Assembly: GCF_009982895.1 (NCBI RefSeq)
Contig: NZ_WXZL01000059.1
Span: 1-5,698, forward strand
Source: Deinococcus alpinitundrae
GTDB lineage: Bacteria; Deinococcota; Deinococci; Deinococcales; Deinococcaceae
Length of the DNA stretch: 5,698 nt
Direction of reading: 5' to 3'
A program made the translations under genes and the position numbers. The notes under the pieces are model-generated. The model made no database searches. It was not told the DNA's origin and saw only the letters and a list, made by a program, of their open reading frames with translations. Numbering within the stretch: the stretch's first letter is position 1; each line of letters starts with the position of its first letter. Below, in pieces: positions 1 through 3,995 of the stretch.

Positions 1-1
1 C

Positions 2-73
2 GAGCGACGCCATTCCAGCCTGGGGTACCGCTCACCCACTCGATTCGAAGAATACTGGGCCAGACCGAACTGA
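2..73 (+). pseudogene. IS3-family transposase, C-terminal end (cut by window)
   Basis: Frame 2 from the first bases reads ERRHSSLGYRSPTRFEEYW and stops at TGA 71-73. The RRHSSLGY-x-SP-x-x-FE pattern is the well-known C-terminal tail of IS3-family OrfB (DDE, rve-fold) transposases, just after the catalytic glutamate helix. Only about 23 codons are visible and the rest lies left of the window, so I cannot tell whether the element is intact. The match is short but very characteristic. The neighbouring frames over the same bases look less convincing. Confidence 0.75.
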
Positions 74-99
74 TCCTCCACAGGGGTCTTGCAATATCA
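71..99 (+). mobile_element. Right end of IS3-family element
   Basis: About 26 bases separate the transposase stop from the point (position 100) where an unrelated ISL3 transposase reading frame resumes. Read inward from 99 on the minus strand the end begins TGATATTGCAAGACCCC, and the TG...CA ends are usual for IS3 elements. The exact terminus is inferred from the change of reading frame, not from a matched left inverted repeat, which is outside the window. Confidence 0.45.
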
Positions 100-243
100 A
101 CGGTGCGAGATCTTCTGCCAGATCGCAAGGCCGAAACCGTGACTCAGTGGCTTGTGCAGCATCCGGAAATTGAGGTCATCAGCCGGGATCGGTCTACGGA
201 ATACGAGCAGGCGAGTCGGGAAGGGGCACCACAAGCGGTCCAG
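100..243 (+). pseudogene. ISL3-family transposase, internal fragment
   Basis: Frame 1 encodes VRDLLPDRKAETVTQWL, then HPEIEVISRDRS and REGAPQAVQ. These are hallmark blocks of the DDE domain of ISL3-family transposases (DLLPDR, then the VSRDRS aspartate region, then GAPQA-Q). The family continues with a conserved VADRFHLL-type segment, but here the frame changes to unrelated sequence after Q at about 243. Upstream it is cut at about 100 by the IS3 end. Only about 48 of the roughly 400-550 residues usual for the family remain, so it is non-functional. The frame stays open to 399, but the residues after 243 do not resemble a transposase. Confidence 0.8.
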
Positions 244-245
244 TA

Positions 246-335
246 CCTGGACGGCTCTACGGCAACACCCTGGCGGCCAAGCACGGCGAGGCCATGCCTA
301 CTTGGCTGCCCGATCCCCCTGGAGGAACACCATGA
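246..335 (+). pseudogene. C-terminal remnant of an unrecognised, probably phage, protein
   Basis: Frame 3 runs from the ISL3 junction to TGA 333-335 and reads PGRLYGNTLAAKHGEAMPTW followed by LPDPPGGTP. I do not recognise a family. Codon choice is GC-rich and orderly, and the stop overlaps the ATG of the amidase as ATGA (332-335). That is the tight coupling expected of the gene just upstream of a lysin in a phage operon. The N-terminal part has been lost to the insertion-sequence material to the left, so this is a truncated gene. A virion or tail protein is plausible but unproven. Confidence 0.5.
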
Positions 336-959
336 CCATCGCCCAGATCCCTGCCAGTCCCCACAACTTCACCCAGGGCCGTCAGGGCAACCAGATTGAC
401 CGGGGTGGTCTGCCACGTCGCTGACGGCACGCTCAAGAGCTCAGCAGCATGGTTTGCTGACCCGAAAGCCAACGTCTCGGCCCATTACATCGTGGGCATG
501 GACGGGAGCGTGATTCAGAGCGTGCAGGAACTCGACGCCGCCTACCACGCCGGGCTTTGGCCCATGAACCTGCGAAGCATCGGCATCGAGCACGAAGGGG
601 AGCCGAGGAGCGGGCCCTGGACACCCAGCGAGGCCCAGCTGCAGGCCAGTGCCGAGCTCGTTGGCGGGGTCTGTAAACGCTACAGTATCCCAGTCAATCG
701 GCTGCACATCACCGGCCACAACGAGGTCCAACCCGACCGCTCGGCGCGCAAGGGCTGCCCCGGCCCGACATGGCCGTGGGCCCGCTACCTCAGTATGGTG
801 GCAGCGGCCGTCAATCCCCAGCCCGCTCACCAGCCCGCCCACCAGCCGAGCCCAGACGATAAGCGGACGGTGCTCTTGTTCGACCCAGCCACCAATCAGC
901 AGGTTGGCACCGGCACGCTGATCAATGGCACGGACAAAATCTACGTTACTCCCCGCTGA
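332..959 (+). pseudogene. N-acetylmuramoyl-L-alanine amidase (Amidase_2 type, phage endolysin), frameshifted
   Basis: Zinc amidase that cuts the bond between N-acetylmuramic acid and L-alanine in peptidoglycan. The start ATG 332 has a strong GGAGGA site (321-326) and an ATGA overlap with the upstream gene. The first 24 codons (MTIAQIPASPHNF...NQIDR) are in frame 2; the rest is in frame 3. Reading CGGG instead of CGGGG at 401-405 joins them into 208 residues. In that protein the T7-lysozyme-type ligands are present: His28 (VVCHV), His129 (TGHNE) and Cys142 (KGCPG), with Lys140 at the catalytic lysine position. A Pro/His-rich linker (about 161-175) leads to a short C-terminal module, TVLLFDPATNQQ...INGTDKIYV, perhaps wall-binding. 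As it stands the ATG frame stops at 424. Translation from TTG 396 would give 187 residues that keep all ligands but lose the first 21. The family call is firm; whether it is functional is open. Confidence 0.85.
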
Positions 960-1257
960 GTCACCCAAAGCCTTGTTCCTGCGCTCGCTGATTCCTGGCA
1001 CGTCCGGAGGGCTTTACGCCCTGATCCCAGCGGCAAGCGGCATGTACACGGTACTGAGCATGTTCGTTTACTCCGGCGTGACCGGCAAGCCCATGTCAGC
1101 CGAGACCGGGGTGATCAAGAGCCACGTCGAGCAGTTGCTTTACGAATTTTCGCTCTCTCCCGAAGAAGCCCAGCGCTAAGCGCTTCAGGAGGACAGCCAT
1201 TGGCCTGCCATCCTCGACGCCCTCGGCCTAGAGATCGTCATGCAGCCCAAAAAATGA
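925..1257 (+). pseudogene. Unrecognised reading frame with an internal TAA
   Basis: Frame 1 is open from inside the amidase end (ATG 925; convincing codon use from about 960) to TAA 1177-1179. It includes GTSGGLYALIPAASGMYTVL and KSHVEQLLYEFSLSPEEAQR. The same frame goes on after the TAA as ALQEDSHWPAILDALGLEIV and MQPKK to TGA 1255-1257. The LDALGLE-x-V ending resembles the last helix and strand of small helix-turn-helix regulators, so the TAA is probably a nonsense mutation in one original gene. No ribosome binding site is seen near 925. Third positions are GC-rich throughout, which argues for real coding descent. The function is unknown; a regulator is only a weak guess. Confidence 0.45.
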
Positions 1258-1288
1258 AGCTTTCCAGGAAATCGTGGTGGATCCGGGG

Positions 1289-1316
1289 GAGGGGATCGAA
1301 TAGCTGCTCTCCCCTC
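1289..1316 (+). terminator. Weak terminator-like hairpin
   Basis: GAGGGGA (1289-1295) pairs with TCCCCTC (1310-1316) across a 14-base loop. It lies about 30 bases after the 1257 stop and is followed by only two T residues. It could end transcripts of the amidase region, but it lacks a good U-tract. Confidence 0.3.
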
Positions 1317-1360
1317 TTCATCAAATGATCATCGCTAGCAAAAATAGTCCCAAACCTAAT

Positions 1361-1392
1361 TTATCCACAGCTGCGGCTCAAGCTGTGGATAA
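1361..1392. repeat. Perfect palindrome of two inverted DnaA boxes
   Basis: TTATCCACAGCT (1361-1372) is repeated exactly inverted at 1381-1392 around an 8-base loop (GCGGCTCA). Each arm begins with the consensus DnaA box TTATCCACA (1361-1369 on plus, 1384-1392 on minus). On the plus strand it is followed by GTTTTTG, so it could also fold as a terminator for the amidase operon. The sequence cannot decide between a protein-binding site, a terminator, or both. Confidence 0.6.
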
Positions 1393-1430
1393 GTTTTTGC
1401 CTATGCAAAACGAGTGCATGAACGACCCCT

Positions 1431-1452
1431 TGGCTACAACAACTGGCTACAA
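1431..1452 (+). repeat. Short direct repeat TGGCTACAA beside the attachment site
   Basis: TGGCTACAA occurs at 1431-1439 and 1444-1452, a period of 13 bases, about 45 bases from the tRNA 3' end. It could be a pair of recombinase or accessory-protein arm sites, or chance. Confidence 0.3.
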
Positions 1453-1455
1453 AGC

Positions 1456-1485
1456 AAAAATCCCACTCCAAGGAGTGGAATTTTT
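1456..1485 (-). terminator. Rho-independent terminator after the tRNA 3' end (bidirectional)
   Basis: CCACTCC and GGAGTGG form a 7-bp stem with a two-base loop, flanked by AAAAAT on the left and ATTTTT on the right. It therefore has a U-tract in both directions. On the minus strand it lies 11 bases past the CCA of the tRNA half-gene, where a tRNA terminator belongs. This suggests that the original downstream flank of the tRNA gene is preserved. Confidence 0.75.
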
Positions 1486-1605
1486 GTCGTTCTGGCTGGT
1501 GGAGGCACATGGATTCGAACCGTGGACATCCTGCTTGCAAATTACCGCCGCGCTCATATCCATAAGGAGCCACGAGACGCCACGAGTTCTATTTTTGTCG
1601 TCTGG
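1480..1605. repeat. Near-identical 15-16 bp repeat flanking the tRNA fragment
   Basis: ATTTTTGTCGTTCTGG (1480-1495) and ATTTTTGTCGTCTGG (1591-1605) are direct copies differing by one T. The first is the trailer directly next to the tRNA CCA end. The second lies on the other side of the tRNA half-gene. The feature coordinates span both copies and the sequence between them. Confidence 0.5.
1497..1541 (-). other. Attachment site: 3' half of tRNA-Ala(UGC)
   Basis: The minus strand carries a tRNA from the anticodon loop to the encoded CCA: loop TTTGCAA (anticodon TGC), 3' anticodon strand GCAGG, variable loop ATGTC, T-arm CACGG-TTCGAAT-CCATG, acceptor TGCCTCC, discriminator A, CCA. U70 in the acceptor fits the G3:U70 pair that defines alanine tRNAs. 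Upstream of the loop the expected CCTGC, D-arm and 5' acceptor strand are absent; the sequence changes to TTACCGCCG on the plus strand. The T-stem has a C51/A63 mismatch, consistent with a copy no longer under selection. Tyrosine recombinases commonly use tRNA anticodon or T-loops, leaving such a displaced 3' end at one edge of the integrated element. The trailer and terminator lie left, so the element should lie right of 1541. Confidence 0.8.
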
Positions 1606-1712
1606 GACAGCATTACGCACGAAGGGAGAAGCTCGGGCATAGAGGCTAGAAGCCGGAGGAGGCTGGACCTTTTAGCACGAATTACGCACGCGCACCCCTC
1701 CCCTATCCGGCC
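1542..1712. other. Non-coding stretch at the element edge
   Basis: No convincing gene. Open frames here are translations of the tRNA fragment and its flanks. Visible structure is limited to a duplicated GCCACGAG (plus strand, about 1569-1586) and two copies of ATTACGCACG (1612-1621 and 1681-1690), the second just upstream of the promoter of the next gene. They might be operator-like sites, but they are short. Confidence 0.4.
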
Positions 1713-1721
1713 TGCTACCAT
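1713..1721 (+). promoter_or_regulatory. Extended -10 promoter for a leaderless gene
   Basis: TGCTACCAT (1713-1721) matches the extended -10 pattern TGnTAnnnT and ends 6 bases before ATG 1728. There is no Shine-Dalgarno sequence in between (TACGCC). That spacing puts the transcription start at or next to the ATG, an arrangement common in Deinococcus. No clear -35 box is seen, which an extended -10 can tolerate. Confidence 0.5.
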
Positions 1722-1727
1722 TACGCC

Positions 1728-2039
1728 ATGCCCAGAAATGTCCTAATTCGTTTCGTTCCGCCCGCACCAATCAAAACCAAGACGGGCAAAGACACCACCC
1801 ATGTCCGCGAGTGGGATGGCGAGAAGATGGCCGCGTTCCTGCAAGAAGGGCTGGAGATCTGGGCAGGCGACAAGTACCCAGACTTCGAGATGCGGGTGGC
1901 CGTGTCACGTCAGGCAGAGATCCGCTTCGAGAACTGGAAGCCGGACAAGCAGCAGGCCGAGGAACTGCGGGCCGAGATCGGTGCGGAGATCAGCCAAGTC
2001 ATGGAAGGGATCGAGCCGGAAGACTACCTGAGCGATTAA
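1728..2039 (+). CDS. Hypothetical 103-aa protein near the attachment site
   Basis: I do not recognise a family. The protein begins MPRNVLIRFVPPAPIKTKTG, has no membrane segment or signal peptide, and is rich in Glu, Lys and Arg. A central block (YPDFEMRVAVSRQAEIRFEN) looks like beta-strands, followed by an amphipathic helix (KQQAEELRAEIGAEISQVM) and an acidic tail. Codon use is strongly GC-ending, supporting a real gene. The start is chosen at ATG 1728 because it is the first ATG after an extended -10 box and gives the expected leaderless spacing. It is a lone gene followed by a hairpin at 2070-2097. Its own promoter and position at the element edge fit a cargo (moron-type) gene, an inference from context only. 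Confidence 0.75.
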   Translation: MPRNVLIRFVPPAPIKTKTGKDTTHVREWDGEKMAAFLQEGLEIWAGDKYPDFEMRVAVSRQAEIRFENWKPDKQQAEELRAEIGAEISQVMEGIEPEDYLSD

Positions 2040-2069
2040 CACCGTTAGCTCAGCCACTGTATTGACGCG

Positions 2070-2097
2070 GGACGGGTACCCCCAGAGGTACCCGTTC
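2070..2097 (+). terminator. Hairpin after the 103-aa gene
   Basis: ACGGGTACC (2072-2080) pairs perfectly with GGTACCCGT (2087-2095) around a 6-base loop, and two more base pairs extend the stem. It lies 30 bases past the stop codon. There is no U-tract (TTCGCT follows), so it may end transcription only weakly or protect the mRNA 3' end. Confidence 0.5.
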
Positions 2098-2160
2098 GCT
2101 CAAAGAACCTTTATGCAAAAGGACATGTGCTACGGCGCAGCTTTGTCATAAAAGTAGGAT

Positions 2161-2505
2161 GTGCTTTTCTTCTACTCACTCACCGCCGACTGCCTGCTGC
2201 TGTTTGTGGCCACATGCTTGCTCTACAGCTGTGCGCGTCAGCTGCATTACCGCGACGCTCCATACCTGTTTTTGAGGCGGCGACTCTTGTGGGGGACCCT
2301 GAGTTTTTTTCTGCATGGCATGGTCCAAATTGGCGTCATGTTGATGTTGCTGGATCGCTACTCGACGGCTTGGTGGCTGGTTGCAGTCCTGGGCAGTTTT
2401 CCTGCCTTGATGACTTTTAGTTATGCGGTCCAGGCGATCCACAACCCTCAGCGGGTGGCTAGGACGAACAAACGCCGCTGGAAAGGCCCTGAACTCACCC
2501 GCTGA
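2161..2505 (+). CDS. Small three-helix membrane protein, unknown function
   Basis: The 114-aa product has three hydrophobic stretches: about residues 4-25 (FYSLTADCLLLFVATCLLY), 41-64 (LLWGTLSFFLHGMVQIGVML) and 70-93 (AWWLVAVLGSFPALMTFSYA). A basic C-terminal tail (RVARTNKRRWKGP) probably faces the cytoplasm. I do not recognise a family. An in-frame TAG at 2155-2157 rules out an earlier start, leaving GTG 2161. No well-spaced ribosome binding site precedes it (AGGA ends too close), so leaderless or weak initiation is possible. Base composition is more AT-rich than in the lysis operon. With the 103-aa gene upstream it forms a short accessory segment between the attachment site and the methyltransferase fragment. 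A superinfection-exclusion role is conceivable but unsupported. Confidence 0.7.
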   Translation: MLFFYSLTADCLLLFVATCLLYSCARQLHYRDAPYLFLRRRLLWGTLSFFLHGMVQIGVMLMLLDRYSTAWWLVAVLGSFPALMTFSYAVQAIHNPQRVARTNKRRWKGPELTR

Positions 2506-2525
2506 ACCATCAAACGCAAAGCGCC

Positions 2526-2554
2526 CCCCGCTCCCGGCATCGGCCAGGGCGGGG
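2526..2554. terminator. Strong hairpin between convergent genes
   Basis: CCCCGC (2526-2531) pairs with GCGGGG (2549-2554), and an inner stem continues around a four-base loop with one bulged base, about 12 pairs in all. It sits between the plus-strand membrane protein (ends 2505) and the minus-strand methyltransferase fragment (ends 2571), so it could serve both. No clean U-tract is present on either side. Confidence 0.5.
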
Positions 2555-2570
2555 ACTTCGGTTGGGAAGG

Positions 2571-2996
2571 TCAGTCGAAGAGCGGCCTGGCTCCAGAATC
2601 CTTAGGCGGCTTCCGACCCGTCAGACTTTGTGCCTCTTTGCGCTCGAAACTGACGTTCATCGATCCGCGCGGCAGGTCCGGCTGAACCCCGGCGATGATC
2701 TGCTCGGCCGTAACGATCTGCAGCTTCGGAAAGGACTTGCCCTCCCAGGTATACATTCCCGCGCTCGCCGCTTCGCTGACCATCCCCCGCGTTGGCTCGT
2801 GCGCCAGCAAGAGGATGCCGACCGCTGCCTTCTCCCGCTCCACTGTGCCCCGCAACTCGCGCATCATCGCAGGCGTCCGGTTCACTCCGGCCTTCAGGCT
2901 GATGACTGCCCGCTCTACTGTGCGTCCGTCCGGCGTCCTGAAATACAGCTGCCCATCAATGCCAGTGTCCCCGCCCCTTCTCCCTTCTTTGCTCCC
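2571..2996 (-). pseudogene. DNA methyltransferase, C-terminal nuclease-like domain fragment
   Basis: The minus-strand frame is open from just after TAG 2999-2997 to the stop at 2573-2571. It reads GGDTGIDGQLYFRTPDGRT, AVISLKAGVNRTPAMMRELR, GTVEREKAAVGILLL and SFPKLQIVTAEQIIAGVQPD. This pattern (G-IDG-x-LYF, then V-S-x-K-x-G, M-R-x-L-x-G-T-V-E-R-E-K, P-K-x-Q-I-x-T) is the C-terminal region of adenine-type site-specific DNA methyltransferases whose tail carries a restriction-endonuclease-like (Mrr/PD-(D/E)xK) fold. The Asp of GIDG and Lys of SLK are the likely metal-site remnants. The methyltransferase domain proper (DPPY and AdoMet motifs) is absent: the frame is blocked by TAG, and a phage terminator lies 50 bases further upstream. 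It is therefore a 5'-truncated remnant with no visible promoter or start. A shorter ORF begins at an internal GTG (2885). The family call rests on remembered motifs. Confidence 0.65.
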
Positions 2997-3046
2997 CTAT
3001 TTGCACGCCAGGCGAGAGTGCTCTCTCCACATGCCCCGGCGCACGA

Positions 3047-3080
3047 CGAAAAAACGGCCAGCGATGATGCGCGGGCCGTT
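3047..3080 (-). terminator. Rho-independent terminator of the lysis operon
   Basis: On the minus strand AACGGCC (3080-3074) pairs perfectly with GGCCGTT (3059-3053) and runs into a U-tract (TTTT, then CG). It begins 17 bases after the stop of the coiled-coil gene (3098), so it ends the right-hand operon and separates it from the methyltransferase fragment. Confidence 0.85.
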
Positions 3081-3097
3081 CGTGTTGGGGGAGCGGG

Positions 3098-3307
3098 TTA
3101 TTCCGCCTCCCTCTTCAGACGCTCCTCAAGCCGTATCTGCCACATCTCGGCAGCGAGATTGGCATTCTTTTCGGCCATTTTGGCGAGCGTCGATGCCTTT
3201 CTTGCTGCGACAAAAACAACCTCGGCCTCTTCACGAACAATTTTAGCCTCTTCGTGGGCTTCTTTGGTGATCCTGACAAGTTCAGTGATGAGATCGATCT
3301 CGCTCAT
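3098..3307 (-). CDS. Small coiled-coil protein, last gene of the lysis operon
   Basis: A 69-aa protein starting at ATG 3307, preceded by a good GGAGG site (complement of 3311-3316). This start is preferred over longer upstream extensions of the same frame, which would overlap the lipoprotein gene. The product (MSEIDLITELVRITKEAHEE...AKIVREEAEVVFVAARKAST...LAKMAEKNANLAAE) is almost entirely charged amphipathic helix with heptad-like spacing, so it probably forms a coiled coil. It has no signal peptide or membrane segment. I recognise no family. It lies 25 bases after the second lipoprotein gene and 17 before the operon terminator. A cytoplasmic accessory role late in infection is all that can be inferred. 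Confidence 0.75.
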   Translation of the reverse strand: MSEIDLITELVRITKEAHEEAKIVREEAEVVFVAARKASTLAKMAEKNANLAAEMWQIRLEERLKREAE

Positions 3308-3332
3308 TTTGCCTCCATTCGATGATCTTAAA

Positions 3333-3636
3333 CTACTTGCTGAAGTCGAAGTCGTCATCCCCATCAGGCTCAACGTCTTGCAGGGCCACGCTGTAGCTGC
3401 CGTTCGCCAGGCGCGCCCGCACGACCGCCAGGGCCACGCCGGGCCTGATGGTGATGAGGGCCGTTGCGCCGTCAAGCTTCACCGTCACCAGGGCGGACGC
3501 GGAGATCTGCGGGCTGCTGAGAGTCGGGGCAGTCACTGAGGCGGGCAGTGCAACCGGCGAGCTTGTGTGTGACCTGGGGAGCGCAGGCCGTCAGCAGCAG
3601 GCCTAAAACGATTGCGGCAAGACAATAGTTTTTCAC
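3333..3636 (-). pseudogene. Second lipoprotein of the lysis operon, frameshifted
   Basis: The GTG at 3636 overlaps the stop of the preceding gene as GTGA. It starts MKNYCLAAIVLGLLLTACAP, a textbook lipoprotein signal with lipobox LTAC, so Cys18 would be lipidated after export. That frame alone continues poorly and stops at 3472. The +1 frame, open further upstream, gives SHTSSPVALPASVTAPTLSS then ISASALVTVKLDGATALITI and ends DDDFDFSK at 3333. Treating the C run at 3576-3579 (complement of GGGG) as one base too long joins the two into about 100 residues: lipoprotein signal, Pro/Ser-rich spacer, beta-rich domain. The downstream half also has its own possible GTG at 3536, but no good binding site. 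With the preceding gene it makes a pair of tandem lipoproteins. Outer spanin subunits are lipoproteins in this position, but the beta-rich body is not typical, so that role is a guess. Confidence 0.6.
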
Positions 3637-3995
3637 GGCAGCCGCAGATAGATCGGGCGCACGCCACCACTGGTGCGGTAGAAGGTGACGCTGCCGGCCT
3701 TGACCTGGCCCTGGTCGATGATCACCCGGTAGAGCTTGCCCGCTGGCGTATCCGGCAGGGTGCAGCCGGTGTACCCGCTGGCCCGTTTCCGGCAGTTCTG
3801 GTCAGTGGTCACGAAGTCGCCGGAAAGCAGTAGCGCTGGGGCCGCCGCCGTGTCCGGGCCGGGATTGATGAAGACCACGCTCGCGCCGTCGATCTTCAGT
3901 GAAGCGCTTTCCCGCTGAGCCGTTTGGAGGGCTGGGGCGCAGGAAGCGAGGGCGATGATGCCCGTGAGAGCCAAGAGTCCGAATCGTTTTTTCAC
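3633..3995 (-). CDS. Lipoprotein of the lysis operon (possible outer spanin or envelope protein)
   Basis: A 120-aa protein from GTG 3995, whose start overlaps the stop of the small upstream gene (GTGA). It begins MKKRFGLLALTGIIALASCA: basic N-terminus, hydrophobic core and lipobox LASC, so Cys19 should be the lipidated residue. The mature part has two cysteines (CRKRASGYTGC, about residues 73-83) that could form a disulphide, and ends with beta-like strands (AGKLYRVIIDQGQ, AGSVTFYRTSGGVRPIYL). I recognise no family. Its place after endolysin and holin genes fits an outer-membrane partner in lysis (o-spanin). A lysogenic-conversion or exclusion lipoprotein is an equal alternative. The frame is intact and codon use matches its neighbours. 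Confidence 0.75.
   Translation of the reverse strand: MKKRFGLLALTGIIALASCAPALQTAQRESASLKIDGASVVFINPGPDTAAAPALLLSGDFVTTDQNCRKRASGYTGCTLPDTPAGKLYRVIIDQGQVKAGSVTFYRTSGGVRPIYLRLP

Noticed and set aside
3..173. Frame 3 at the window start as part of the phage gene seen at 246-335
   Set aside because: Its reading looked plausible at first, but frame 2 over the same bases is a clear IS3 transposase tail, so frame 3 is a shadow.
103..399. A single 98-codon plus-strand gene
   Set aside because: Only its first half is ISL3 transposase; from about 244 the true coding moves to frame 3 and then to the amidase in frame 2.
1200..1328. Small gene from TTG 1200 behind the AGGAGG at 1187-1192
   Set aside because: Good ribosome binding site, but the product is Arg/Pro/Ser-rich with atypical codons and no recognisable character.
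1497..1575. A complete tRNA gene on the minus strand
   Set aside because: A D-arm-like GCTC/GAGC pair exists upstream, but the anticodon stem cannot pair and no 5' acceptor strand matching TGCCTCC is present.
1325..1746. Two overlapping open frames of about 105-110 codons across the tRNA fragment
   Set aside because: They translate the tRNA 3' half and its terminator hairpins, a familiar false-ORF pattern; codon use is not biased and there is no ribosome binding site.
2127..2420. Alternative frame over the membrane protein gene
   Set aside because: It lacks the clean three-helix pattern and basic tail of the GTG 2161 frame and ends mid-region.
2562..3539. A 325-codon plus-strand open frame
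   Set aside because: It is the antisense of the methyltransferase fragment, terminator, coiled-coil and lipoprotein genes, all of which have better coding evidence.
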